From the IMG/VR virus record IMGVR_UViG_3300044729_003149, positions 1-54,646 of that record: a stretch of DNA of 54,646 bases, one strand, 5' to 3'. How positions within the stretch are numbered: the first letter of the stretch is position 1; each line of letters begins with the position of its first letter. Of the stretch, positions 15,757 through 24,306 are shown piece after piece. The notes beneath the pieces are model-generated. The model worked only from the letters and a program-made list of their open reading frames with translations, was not told the DNA's origin and did no database searches. The translations under genes were made by a program, and so were the position numbers. The stretch comes from a virus.

Positions 15757-16696
15757 ACCACTGCCAAGCATGTGCGATGATGTCGTCAAGATTGTATTGA
15801 CGCCATGTCACTAGTTTATCAAATTTGTCAGCACTGGCAGTGAGCATAGCCGGATCGCCTGGACGTTTTGCACCAGGCCGCACTTGGAGTTTGCGTCCAG
15901 TCACACGTTCGGCTGTGAGAATGATTTCAGCATTGCTGATACCAGTGCGTGAACCTAGATTATAAACACCCGCCGGCACTGTGTTACGATCCAGAGCCAG
16001 CACATGTGCTCGTGCAATGTCATCCACATGAACATAGTCACGCACACAGGTACCGTCGGGCGTGTCGTAGTCATTGCCGTTGAGCACAAACTCGCGATCA
16101 TCGCGCAGACTTTCCAACACACGAGCAATAATATGTGTGGCTCCAGGTTCTTGACCATGGTGGCCTTCGGGATCAGCGCCGCAGGCATTGAAGTATCTAA
16201 AGCTCACATAGTCAATGCTGTAAGCTCTACCATAACTGGCCAACATGAGTTCCACCATGCGCTTGCTTTCGCCATAGGGCGAAATTGGTTCACACGGGTC
16301 TACTTCATGACAGGGATTCATTATGGGTTCGCCATACACCGCTGCTGAACTAGAAAAAATCACACGACAGTGCGGCATGGCTTTGCGCACAAAATCCAAC
16401 AGTTGTTTGGTCTTGACTATGTTGTTGTCGTAATACTCTTCTGGATTGGCCATGCTGGGACCAACCAGGCTGGTACCTGCACAATGCACAATAGCATTGG
16501 GTTGGAACTTCAGCAATGCTCGCAGACTGCGATCGCTCACAAAGTCACATACTTCACTGGTGAAGTTGGCGTTGTCGGACCAAGGCACTGTTTTCTTTCT
16601 ACGATCAATAGCCAACACTGAGTGTCCAGCCTCCAACAGACGAATCACAATCTGTCCACCAATATAACCAGCAGCGCCGGTGACTACTACATTCAT
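15749..16696 (-). CDS. galE: UDP-glucose 4-epimerase-like (GalE)
   Basis: The protein is 315 residues. TGAAGYIGGQIVIRLLEAGH (residues 6-25) is the NAD site, FSSSAAVYG the catalytic Ser region, SPYGESKRMVELM the YxxxK, and FRYFNACGADPEG and RDYVHVDDIARAH are classic GalE blocks. It interconverts UDP-glucose and UDP-galactose (or the N-acetyl forms). It is coupled on both sides to a glycosyltransferase and the DegT-like gene. Confidence 0.85.
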   Translation of the reverse strand: MNVVVTGAAGYIGGQIVIRLLEAGHSVLAIDRRKKTVPWSDNANFTSEVCDFVSDRSLRALLKFQPNAIVHCAGTSLVGPSMANPEEYYDNNIVKTKQLLDFVRKAMPHCRVIFSSSAAVYGEPIMNPCHEVDPCEPISPYGESKRMVELMLASYGRAYSIDYVSFRYFNACGADPEGHHGQEPGATHIIARVLESLRDDREFVLNGNDYDTPDGTCVRDYVHVDDIARAHVLALDRNTVPAGVYNLGSRTGISNAEIILTAERVTGRKLQVRPGAKRPGDPAMLTASADKFDKLVTWRQYNLDDIIAHAWQWYV

Positions 16697-17895
16697 GATT
16701 CTACCTTTACCACCTGATACTTCTCGTGAGCAACATGATCACGATATCTATTACCCGCGCGATTCCATTGCTCTCCCTGCCCCAGTATAATATCAACGAC
16801 ACGATCAACAGTAGCATTATTCCAGTCACTGATCAACCCCATGTTATGATGTGGTGCCTGCAAGAGATTCAACATTTTGTGGTAGGCATCGTCAATGCTC
16901 CAAGGCACATAGAGACGATTGGGATCGTTTGCAAATGTTTCTGGGAATGAACGATAGGCCGGATACAATACATTGCTGCCCAGAGTGTCGGCTTCACTCA
17001 CAGTGTTAGACACCCAGTCTTGCAAGGCACAGTTAAACAACACACGAGTATTGTTGAGATGCTGATAATACTCGTTCTTGCTGATGTTATCAAAAATTTT
17101 GAGTTCGCCACGTGCTTCAAGATCTCTAGCACGGCGAATGTATTCAGGATTGTTGCTGCGAAGTTCTCCACCCGAGTACACACAAAACTCAATGGGCATG
17201 TCTGTGAGCTCACGAGTCATTTCAATGAGATCCATGAAGAAGCCGGGCTGCTTTTCTTGATCAAATCTTGCAGCAAAGCCCACACGCAGGGGACGATCAG
17301 CAAAGGGTTGGATGTTTTCTTGTCCACCAATGCGCTCTAGCACTTCCTCTTTGCCAAATGCCAAGCCACTGATGTTGTAGATGGGAGCAGTCCAACCTGC
17401 TATGCGCATGTGTGCAACCATTTCTTCATTGGTGGCCAATACCGCAGTCACAAAGTGATTCACCATCTTTTCATAAGTTGCCATCCACGGCGCCATGCCC
17501 CAGACATGTACAAAATCGTCAGGATCAATTGCCTGTGCCAAACAACGAACAAAAATACGGGGACGCTGGCTAGCAGGTACCTGATCCAAAATATAGGGCA
17601 GGCTTTCGATGCCGGGTTGAAACATGTCTTCAAAGTAGACCACATCGTCATGTCGAACTTCTCCTTGTTGCATCAAACGAACCAGATTCATCATTTGACT
17701 CATGGCAAAATAGCTGCGACCATGAGCATCCAAGACTTGACCCACTGAAATCTTTTGACTGTTGTCAAGATTCAAGCCGGGCACATATACAACGTCAAGA
17801 CCTCGACGTTTGAACACCCGACGATTCCATTCTGTGAGTTGAAGAGTGTAACGGGCTTCGTAGCTTTCTAGCCCCATGTAATAAAGTTTTCTCAT
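16693..17895 (-). CDS. GT-B glycosyltransferase (GT4-like)
   Basis: The protein is 400 residues. RPLRVGFAARFDQEKQPGFF near residue 203 opens the second Rossmann domain, and WVSNTVSEADTLGSNVLYPA near residue 305 is the ExxxxG donor-binding block with the conserved Glu. Family members transfer sugars from NDP-donors. The neighbours (galE, SGNH) imply glycan synthesis. It is coupled by ATGA to the SGNH gene upstream. Confidence 0.7.
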   Translation of the reverse strand: MRKLYYMGLESYEARYTLQLTEWNRRVFKRRGLDVVYVPGLNLDNSQKISVGQVLDAHGRSYFAMSQMMNLVRLMQQGEVRHDDVVYFEDMFQPGIESLPYILDQVPASQRPRIFVRCLAQAIDPDDFVHVWGMAPWMATYEKMVNHFVTAVLATNEEMVAHMRIAGWTAPIYNISGLAFGKEEVLERIGGQENIQPFADRPLRVGFAARFDQEKQPGFFMDLIEMTRELTDMPIEFCVYSGGELRSNNPEYIRRARDLEARGELKIFDNISKNEYYQHLNNTRVLFNCALQDWVSNTVSEADTLGSNVLYPAYRSFPETFANDPNRLYVPWSIDDAYHKMLNLLQAPHHNMGLISDWNNATVDRVVDIILGQGEQWNRAGNRYRDHVAHEKYQVVKVES

Positions 17896-18626
17896 TGAGA
17901 TTCCTTTGTAAAATATTCTTTGATGTAATTGGCCAACAAAGCATGCGCTTTTCTGCTGGGATGGAAATCACCAAAACTTGGTCCAAACCAATCTGTTTCC
18001 ATGAGTTGTTGGGCTTTCAAAAAGTTTGTATCGCTTGCGGAGGCCACTTGTTCCATGATATCCAATCTGCCGCGCTGTTTTGCATCGCGAAATAGGTCAG
18101 GGTTCAGTATCAACGGAACACAGTTGGTTTGGTGAGATGAATCCATGAGACCAATCCAGCTTTCACACATGGGCACAAGATTAGTATACAGTGAAACTAT
18201 GTTAAGAGCAAGATCGTTAAGCCCGCCCACAAGATAAATCTTGGTTTTAAATTCTTGCGCCAAACTGTCAAGTTTGATGTAAAAAATTTCTAGATTTCTT
18301 TCATACAGGTTTTGTAAATCTGTGCTGAGTTGATATATTTGATCATGATCCACATGATATTTTTCGCTGACTTGATGTCTATATGCGTCGGTTTGTATTA
18401 CAACAATTTTGAACTGTTGGTAAGTTTTTACATAAGTCAAGTAGTTGCGCAAGGCAAAACACATCTGCCAGTTGCTGGCCGCGCTCTGACTGAGATTGAC
18501 CACATCATAGTGCGGAGACAAATATTCGCTCACCCCGGGATGATTGATTCGGAGCGTTTTGTTTTGATCCGATGTCCATTCTCCACACCCCCAACTACAG
18601 CCTGCTAAAATTAATTTTTGGCGCAT
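17892..18626 (-). CDS. SGNH/GDSL-like protein 4 (catalytic residues present)
   Basis: The protein is 244 residues. Block I LILAGCSWGCGEWTSDQN has the Ser, and SFGDFHPSRKAHALLANYIK the Asp/His. The middle KIYLVGGLNDLALNIVSLY and NLVPMCESWIGLM are shared with the next gene upstream (18657-19400), so the two are tandem paralogues. Predicted esterase or acyltransferase in the sugar cluster. Confidence 0.65.
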   Translation of the reverse strand: MRQKLILAGCSWGCGEWTSDQNKTLRINHPGVSEYLSPHYDVVNLSQSAASNWQMCFALRNYLTYVKTYQQFKIVVIQTDAYRHQVSEKYHVDHDQIYQLSTDLQNLYERNLEIFYIKLDSLAQEFKTKIYLVGGLNDLALNIVSLYTNLVPMCESWIGLMDSSHQTNCVPLILNPDLFRDAKQRGRLDIMEQVASASDTNFLKAQQLMETDWFGPSFGDFHPSRKAHALLANYIKEYFTKESQ

Positions 18627-18656
18627 GTCAGACTGATCGGCTCATGACCGATCTAA

Positions 18657-19400
18657 TTAGGCTAGTTCAAAGTGTTGTAGAATTTCTTGTGCAACTGCAC
18701 GGTGAGCTTGCTGAGTTGGCATCAAACCGTCGCGTCCCATCAGCAATGTGAACCCTTCGCTGACAAGCAAGTCTTTTTTGCGCCATGGATCGTTGGTCAT
18801 CAACTGTTCATTCAATAGGTCATGTCGTCCCATACGTTCAAATGTCAATTCTAAATCCTGAAATGAATCCCGAACATAGCCTAACATCACAGGAGTTGAC
18901 ACATGTTCGGGATACATCAGTTTGATCCAACTAGAGCACACACAGGCCAAGTTGGGATATGACATCAGCACAGCAGTGTCAATGTCGGTGGCACTGCCCA
19001 CTAGATAAATGGTTTTCCCCGCAGCGGCTGCGATTCGGTCTAGCTCACTGTACCAACGGTCAACAATGTTTGAATACAGATTTCTCAAATTGGTACTTGA
19101 CTTTATGATTTCTTCATGTCTTACACCAAAATGATGAGCATAGTGTGTATTGGCTGTGTTGCCCTGAAACACAATCACTGTGCCTTCAAGATCAATGCTT
19201 TGCAATAAACCCAGTTCGGCCCAAATACCTGATCTAAGTGATTCAGTGGGAAAGTCATGATAAACCAAATTTACATCGTAGTGATCTGACAAAATTGCAC
19301 TCATGCCCGGTTGATCAGGAACGGATTCGTTTTGCTCTCTGCGCCAGGTGCCGTAAATCCACCCGTCGCCTACTATGGTAAGTTTTGGTTTGTTTGTCAT
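18657..19400 (-). CDS. Degenerate SGNH-like paralogue (catalytic Ser and His missing)
   Basis: The protein is 247 residues. It aligns along its length with the gene at 17892 (TIYLVGSATDIDTA, PNLACVCSSWIKLM), but block I reads VGDGWIYGTW, with Gly where Ser is expected, and block V reads GLMPTQQAHR in place of the paralogue's DFHPSRKAH, so the catalytic His position is Met. The frame is intact, which suggests a retained non-catalytic role such as sugar binding or partner regulation, unless other residues substitute. It heads the cluster. Confidence 0.6.
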   Translation of the reverse strand: MTNKPKLTIVGDGWIYGTWRREQNESVPDQPGMSAILSDHYDVNLVYHDFPTESLRSGIWAELGLLQSIDLEGTVIVFQGNTANTHYAHHFGVRHEEIIKSSTNLRNLYSNIVDRWYSELDRIAAAAGKTIYLVGSATDIDTAVLMSYPNLACVCSSWIKLMYPEHVSTPVMLGYVRDSFQDLELTFERMGRHDLLNEQLMTNDPWRKKDLLVSEGFTLLMGRDGLMPTQQAHRAVAQEILQHFELA

Positions 19401-19409
19401 GATATCACT

Positions 19410-19634
19410 TTATGTTCGCTGCCCGCTGAATCTGCGTGAGTCCTCTCGCCACATGTTCTTGGCAGGCTTGCCTTGTTGGTATTTACTATATTGTTGCCAA
19501 GCATAGCTCTTGAAGTTATAGAGATCGGCTTCGTTGTAACGATATCCGTGTTCTACACAAAAGTCCAAAAATTTTTCTAGATCCTTGAAAATTTCCGCCA
19601 CACGTGGGTTGGGTTTGATAACAGGCTTGCCCAT
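19410..19634 (-). CDS. Conserved small phage protein, unknown function
   Basis: The protein is 74 residues. The core VAEIFKDLEKFLDFCVEHGY then YNEADLYNFKSYAWQQYSK is followed by a basic end. I recognise this as a conserved T4-like environmental phage protein with no assigned role. It is predicted all-alpha and lies between two SGNH genes. Confidence 0.6.
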   Translation of the reverse strand: MGKPVIKPNPRVAEIFKDLEKFLDFCVEHGYRYNEADLYNFKSYAWQQYSKYQQGKPAKNMWREDSRRFSGQRT

Positions 19635-19663
19635 TTCAGTTTCCTCTTGTTAAAAAATAAAGT

Positions 19664-20374
19664 TTATACAAAATTGCGGGTTTTATCAAGCCATTGGTTG
19701 ACCGATTCGCCGATGGCTTTTGCAAATAATTTGTTGCCTTGAATGTTGGGATGTACACCGCAGAAGACTCGACGCCGTTCCAGCTTGCCCCAAACATCCA
19801 AGATCAACGAAATCTCGGCCACAGTCGACACACTGGGTTGGACATCGGTGTCATGTAACCAACGATGAGCCACATCAGCTGACCAACCAAAAAAGTCACG
19901 CAGTCCCGACTGTTTTGCTAGAAAGTTTTGCCAACTGTGATGTATCACTGTGATCAGGTTTGACCATTCACCAGGTACTACGTCGGTGTGAGCACCAATC
20001 AAGGCCACTGGTATATTTAGATCTGTTAATTCTTGATAAAATTTTGTTTCAAGATCTTGCACCACACTGACAACATCACTGTGAGTCAAGAAATATCTCA
20101 CGAATTCATCTGGTACAGTATCATACAATATATGGCCATGCGTGATTGAATTGGCTGTGACAAACACCGCTCTATAAGGAGCAAGATCTGGATTTGCCGC
20201 CATGAATTCTCTGGCCATGTGCAGTTGCTGAAAATTGTTTTCTCCGCATCTGGCAAGATTGGTGTATGTGGAAAGTTGCAGTTGTTCAGCCAAATTGGTG
20301 CGCTCAAGATCTTCCCCCATGGGAGTTTCAAAACTTTGTACTGCCCAACTGGGACCAAGATACAAAGTGTGCAT
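19664..20374 (-). CDS. SGNH/GDSL-like protein 5
   Basis: The protein is 236 residues. The start TLYLGPSWAVQSF has Ser at the block I position with Pro in place of Cys or Asp. CGENNFQQLHMAREF resembles block II, VFVTANSITHG block III, and FCGVHPNIQGNKLFAKAIG block V with His-Pro. The ATG overlaps the stop of the second queD-like gene (TAATG), so it is in the DpdA operon. Confidence 0.6.
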   Translation of the reverse strand: MHTLYLGPSWAVQSFETPMGEDLERTNLAEQLQLSTYTNLARCGENNFQQLHMAREFMAANPDLAPYRAVFVTANSITHGHILYDTVPDEFVRYFLTHSDVVSVVQDLETKFYQELTDLNIPVALIGAHTDVVPGEWSNLITVIHHSWQNFLAKQSGLRDFFGWSADVAHRWLHDTDVQPSVSTVAEISLILDVWGKLERRRVFCGVHPNIQGNKLFAKAIGESVNQWLDKTRNFV

Positions 20375-20835
20375 TAGATCTTCACTGAGAGATTGTTACG
20401 ATACACTGGATACTCAATCACACAACCATTTTCGCCATCTTCACTGACTTCAATGATGATACTGCGATCAGGATAGCGTTGCGCAATCTTGTGGTACAGT
20501 TCATCAGCAATCATCTCGCATGATTTGTACTCCAACTGCAATATATTTTGTTCGCTCGAATACAGTCCTTCCAACCATCGTTTGAATTGGATGAACTCGA
20601 TATCACGGTCATTGTGTAGGACGTCGATAGACACCCTAAAATGGAAAATGTGGCGATGAGGATAACCAAGGAACGAAACATCATATTTGTCTCCAGTTGC
20701 TAGTTGTGGATCGTTGAGTGCTGCAGGATATTTATGGATTCCCTCACGACGGAAAGTGACCCAAATTTTTCTAAGAGCTTGATCGGCTCTGCGCTGTTGT
20801 ATTTCGGCCAAGGCCTGTTGATGTTGATCTATCAT
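20374..20835 (-). CDS. Divergent QueD/PTPS-fold protein in the DpdA operon
   Basis: The protein is 153 residues. GYPHRHIFHFRVSIDV near residue 57 keeps a His-x-His metal pair like the HGH of QueD. RDIEFIQFKRWL resembles the usual DF-x-x-LK block, KSCEMIADELY the SCE block, and IIEVSEDGENGCVIEY the C-terminal strand. The catalytic Cys that normally precedes the HGH motif is not evident. Because a normal QueD is encoded at 11106, this copy may have a different reaction, for example on 7-carboxy-7-deazaguanine. I recall a proposed phage decarboxylase called DpdL; identity with this gene is unverified. Confidence 0.6.
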   Translation of the reverse strand: MIDQHQQALAEIQQRRADQALRKIWVTFRREGIHKYPAALNDPQLATGDKYDVSFLGYPHRHIFHFRVSIDVLHNDRDIEFIQFKRWLEGLYSSEQNILQLEYKSCEMIADELYHKIAQRYPDRSIIIEVSEDGENGCVIEYPVYRNNLSVKI

Positions 20836-21353
20836 AGTGTTTGATCCTTGCTGTACTGGTTCCAGTGAGTGAACACACTGGGTCTAGTGAGAGTATGTAA
20901 TCTGTGACACCAAACTCCGGGATTGGTTGCTGCAAAATCTTTGTCGTCGAGTTTTATTGTAGCATTATATCCCAGTTGTTGTACATAGGGCAGTTTGACC
21001 GAAATCATGGGAATAAACATAATGTACTCAGTGAGCGCAGTTTCCAAAAGATCCTCAGCAACTGCGACATCAATGTCAAGAGTGCACCAGAAACCCTGTT
21101 CCAAAAATGGCCGTATCATGTCCTCCCATTGATCCCAATCCTTGCTGTCAGCAAAACCATTGGGAAAACTGTGATTGGCACCAAAGTAGATGTGATGTAC
21201 AGCACCGCTGGCCTTAGCGTCGTCTATGGCCTTGACAATATCGCTGTAATTTTGCAGTCCTACCACAAACAGGGTTCTCAAGCCATGTGCGGGTGTGTGT
21301 TCAATTTCTTCACCAACAAAAAATTTGGTATCTTTGTGTCCTTGTCTGTTCAC
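20832..21353 (-). CDS. Unknown protein coupled to dpdA and queD-like gene
   Basis: The protein is 173 residues. Strand-like segments LRTLFVVGLQ, HHIYFGANHSF, FWCTLDIDVA, IMFIPMISVKLP and NATIKLDDKDF alternate with helices, as in a partial TIM barrel. NPGVWCHRL ends the core. No cysteine cluster is present, so it is not an obvious radical SAM enzyme, although the layout recalls half of QueE. ATGA overlaps with dpdA upstream and the queD-like gene downstream make a role in DNA deazaguanine modification likely by context. Confidence 0.6.
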   Translation of the reverse strand: MNRQGHKDTKFFVGEEIEHTPAHGLRTLFVVGLQNYSDIVKAIDDAKASGAVHHIYFGANHSFPNGFADSKDWDQWEDMIRPFLEQGFWCTLDIDVAVAEDLLETALTEYIMFIPMISVKLPYVQQLGYNATIKLDDKDFAATNPGVWCHRLHTLTRPSVFTHWNQYSKDQTL

Positions 21354-22894
21354 AGTGTGGCCTCCAATTCATCAAGTTTGTCTGGGTCAAGATCGTCATC
21401 GTTGGTTGTTGCGGGTGCGTCATCAAATTCAAACATCGAGTTAAACATAGTAGTGGCACTGAACATGCGTTTGCCAGTGCGTCCACGTGTGCCGATGATC
21501 AAGTCGCAGGTACTGCGATAGTGTTCCACTGCTGCCAGACTGCGTTCACGATCTTGATGATGGAATATTTCTTCCACAATGTTTCTAAAGTCGTAATCAC
21601 TGCTGTATTGTCCTGCCAGCATGCCAGGTTTTTGATCCTGGTCGTACAGTTCGTTGGCAGTCTGCACGGCATTGATATGATGCCACACATTGTGACCCAT
21701 CATGAGTGCATAGCTGAAACTGTCCCAACTGGTCTTGCCTTCCTTGCCCAGCTTGTTGAGATCACCAGGACCATAAACACACACATCACTGATTTTGAGC
21801 CGCTGCGATATGGGTGAATCATCAAACACCGAATGAATGCCGTCCTGTATCACAGCATCACGGAAACTGCGTTGGTCTGAGGCATAGCGTTTGTTGTCTG
21901 CCGTGGGTGCCATTCTGTAGGTCCACTTGTCGCGATTGGGGAATATGCTTTGATAATACAACTGACCATTGGCTGTGGCCAAGAACGGTGACGCACAATC
22001 AAAAGATATTGTGAAGTTGGGATTGTGATAGCGTCGCACTGCACGTTGAATGTCAGTGAGCAAGCAGGCCCATTCCAGCTTGGATGTGCCCAGGAAGTGC
22101 ATCCAATCATGTACACCGGGCTCCAACAGACCATCGTGTATCAAGGTCACAATACGCTTCAGCACCAGATGCACATCACACATGTTTTGACCACCCATGC
22201 CCCAGCCATTGAAATGACGTCCGGGATAACGTGCAGGATCGCTGTAGTGTTTCATGATGTCATACCATGCATCGGCTTCGCCGTGATCTGCACCCTGCAA
22301 CACGTTGAGATATCTAGCCCCGCCTTCGGCCACACCACGACGATTGTCAATAAAATAGTCATTGTTGTAGATAGTGGCGTTGACGGCATCTTCATAGTTG
22401 TAAATGCCAGTCTTTTCGCTGGAGCCAGGCCATTTGCTGGTCCAGGTGGGGATATCCAACGTGAGCCCATAAGTTGCAATGCCATCCTGCCATTTCAGCA
22501 CAGCCTCACGTTTTTTCTGTGCCTTGGCACAGCCTGATCCTGATCTCCAATCGCCTTCCCACACGCCCTTGGCAATTTGAAATCCGCCTGAGTCACACAA
22601 CATAGTCACACCACTATCGCGATTGCGAATCATGTCCTCTTTGGGGTTGTGTTTGGTGAGATCAAGATCAGCATGTCCAGCTGAGTACAGTGCCCACTTG
22701 TAAGGAAACAAGGCCTGCTGTGGGTTAAGAAAATTCATCTGTTCCATGTCAGGCATGGCTGCAGGCATGCGAGCAGGATCAACATAGTTTTCAAATCGTT
22801 GACGACCGATATAGGTACTGTAGAAACTGCTGATGGCCGGAAGAAAAACGGCGTAATCTTGCTGCCTAGCAGTTAGGTCATGTTGTTCAGTCAT
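21350..22894 (-). CDS. dpdA: DpdA-type guanine transglycosylase (7-deazaguanine into DNA)
   Basis: The protein is 514 residues. DpdA enzymes are TGT relatives that exchange guanine in DNA for a 7-deazaguanine base. Seen: TMLCDSGGFQIAKG near residue 100 (DSGGFQ is the TGT base-recognition block), YGLTLDIPTWTSKWPG near residue 145, GWGMGGQNMCDVH near residue 230, and TISFDCASPFLA near residue 300 as a possible nucleophile region. The acidic C-terminus DDDLDPDKLDELEATL is probably unstructured. Neighbouring folE, queD and queE support a DNA rather than a tRNA role. The DpdA subfamily is not assignable by eye. Confidence 0.8.
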   Translation of the reverse strand: MTEQHDLTARQQDYAVFLPAISSFYSTYIGRQRFENYVDPARMPAAMPDMEQMNFLNPQQALFPYKWALYSAGHADLDLTKHNPKEDMIRNRDSGVTMLCDSGGFQIAKGVWEGDWRSGSGCAKAQKKREAVLKWQDGIATYGLTLDIPTWTSKWPGSSEKTGIYNYEDAVNATIYNNDYFIDNRRGVAEGGARYLNVLQGADHGEADAWYDIMKHYSDPARYPGRHFNGWGMGGQNMCDVHLVLKRIVTLIHDGLLEPGVHDWMHFLGTSKLEWACLLTDIQRAVRRYHNPNFTISFDCASPFLATANGQLYYQSIFPNRDKWTYRMAPTADNKRYASDQRSFRDAVIQDGIHSVFDDSPISQRLKISDVCVYGPGDLNKLGKEGKTSWDSFSYALMMGHNVWHHINAVQTANELYDQDQKPGMLAGQYSSDYDFRNIVEEIFHHQDRERSLAAVEHYRSTCDLIIGTRGRTGKRMFSATTMFNSMFEFDDAPATTNDDDLDPDKLDELEATL

Positions 22895-23465
22895 CGTGTA
22901 AAAATCCTGTTATGTTGCAAGTCCATTTTGTTTCACATCCAATGTTACCACTTAGGTGCCATGTGTTAGGCTGCCACACAATGCAATCTCCACGCTGCCA
23001 GTGGTGTATCACACTGTCTCCGGCCTGCAAAAAGTGTCCGGTTTTCCAATCTTCAAGAAACAGTAGAAATCTCCACACAGGTCTGGTGTCATCTGGATAG
23101 CGTTTACGCAACATGTAGAATCGATCCTGATGCCAGGGCAACACTTGTCCGCAACGTTGTCGAGTCACGGTGGCCACAGCATGATCCAAGGGCAACTGTT
23201 GTATTATATCTTGTTCCCAGGCAAATGTCAACTTGGGTTCGCGATTTGTTGTTTTCCAAATACGAGTGTTGTGTACGGTATAGCCAAATTGAGCATGAGC
23301 TTGTTGTTCCTTGCCAAGGGCATCGTTGTAACTCATGTCATCCAATAGGCTATATTCATACTCTTGGTCATAAAGATATGACGAAAGATCTTGATCAACC
23401 TGCGGCCAGTCAAGATTGATTTTTTTGAACAGTATGTAATCACTACCAGCGGTCAGTGATTTCAT
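22887..23465 (-). CDS. 2-oxoglutarate/Fe(II) oxygenase-like or cupin-type hydroxylase
   Basis: About 192 residues from an ATG at 23465; earlier in-frame ATGs at 23492 and 23519 cannot be excluded and no start has a good ribosome site. LPWHQDRFYML gives His-x-Asp, WRFLLFLEDWKTGHFLQAGD follows, and QPNTWHLSGNIGCETKWTC gives the distal His and a later Lys, the layout of Asp/Asn-hydroxylase or phytanoyl-type oxygenases. It directly precedes dpdA with an 8-base overlap, so it may act on the modified base, a sugar or a protein. Confidence 0.6.
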   Translation of the reverse strand: MKSLTAGSDYILFKKINLDWPQVDQDLSSYLYDQEYEYSLLDDMSYNDALGKEQQAHAQFGYTVHNTRIWKTTNREPKLTFAWEQDIIQQLPLDHAVATVTRQRCGQVLPWHQDRFYMLRKRYPDDTRPVWRFLLFLEDWKTGHFLQAGDSVIHHWQRGDCIVWQPNTWHLSGNIGCETKWTCNITGFLHDD

Positions 23466-24306
23466 CAGTGATACAGATTCTGTTGTATCCATTTCTTTTG
23501 AATTGTTGATATTGGTCATCCGTGCTGGTAGCCAAAGTGAATGTTTGACTAGGCACAAGATTGTGTTGTTCACAAACTTCGGTTTGTCTATGAAGATATT
23601 TAGACAACAGCCAGTCTATGGAAAATTCCTGCATGAGTCGCATGCCGACCCATGCTGCTGTACGATTGTAGATCTTGAGATCACTGTTGACCTGTAGCAT
23701 ATCGTCCACTGGATCTCGAGTCAGGCGCAGTCCCAGGCGCAGTTGTGTGGCCAAAGGCTTGCTGAGGCTAAAAGCAACTTCTTGCACACAGGGACGATCC
23801 AAATTCAAATCAAGTCCTTGGCTGATGGGCCAGTAACTGAGATCCAAAAATACCGGAATGCCCAGCTGGTCGCAGCGATCAAGCACAGAGTCAAACTGAA
23901 AATATCTATCACCGGTGCCGGCAAACGGCATACTCAACAACACAGCATCATTGGCCTTGAGTGGTTCTTGTTCTAGATACTGCCAGTTGTTGTGTGCTGA
24001 CTGACTGGCAATGCGGGCTGCCACAAATTCAGCCTGGCTGAATCGTAGACGTCGTTGTACACTGTGCCTATACACAAAACTAACAATGGCTTCCACACTG
24101 CCGGCTGAATACGCACCGTGTGGCAACACTGTCAAGCCACGTAGATTGTTCAGGGGGTGATCCAGCATCCAACTCTGTACAGCTTCGATGTAATGTTTGG
24201 TGTCCCAGGTCCGGATGTCAACATCCTGATCAGTCACTGTGGCCAAGAGTTCGAACATGCGACAACGAATTGCCGCATCTTCGATGGGATTGTGGCTGGG
24301 TGTCAT
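23443..24306 (-). CDS. Fold-type I PLP enzyme-like protein (aminotransferase-like)
   Basis: The protein is 287 residues. GAYSAGSVEAIVSFVYRHS resembles the cofactor-phosphate region, LSMPFAGTGDRYFQFDSVLD and LGIPVFLDLSYWP the Asp-bearing strand, and VAFSLSKPLATQLRLGLRLT carries the Ser-x-Lys and following Arg of class I aminotransferases. It is shorter than typical enzymes (about 390). It starts at the clamp stop and overlaps the oxygenase gene. Role unknown. Confidence 0.55.
   Translation of the reverse strand: MTPSHNPIEDAAIRCRMFELLATVTDQDVDIRTWDTKHYIEAVQSWMLDHPLNNLRGLTVLPHGAYSAGSVEAIVSFVYRHSVQRRLRFSQAEFVAARIASQSAHNNWQYLEQEPLKANDAVLLSMPFAGTGDRYFQFDSVLDRCDQLGIPVFLDLSYWPISQGLDLNLDRPCVQEVAFSLSKPLATQLRLGLRLTRDPVDDMLQVNSDLKIYNRTAAWVGMRLMQEFSIDWLLSKYLHRQTEVCEQHNLVPSQTFTLATSTDDQYQQFKRNGYNRICITDEITDRW

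Noticed and set aside
15172-15789. Frameshifted full-length DegT gene
   Set aside because: The next gene is a complete, distinct glycosyltransferase-like protein starting with an ATGA overlap, and no DegT C-terminal motifs appear in other frames.
18635-18653. GATCGG...CCGATC hairpin between two SGNH genes
   Set aside because: A 6-bp stem without a T-run in either direction; not supported as a terminator. It may still affect translation.
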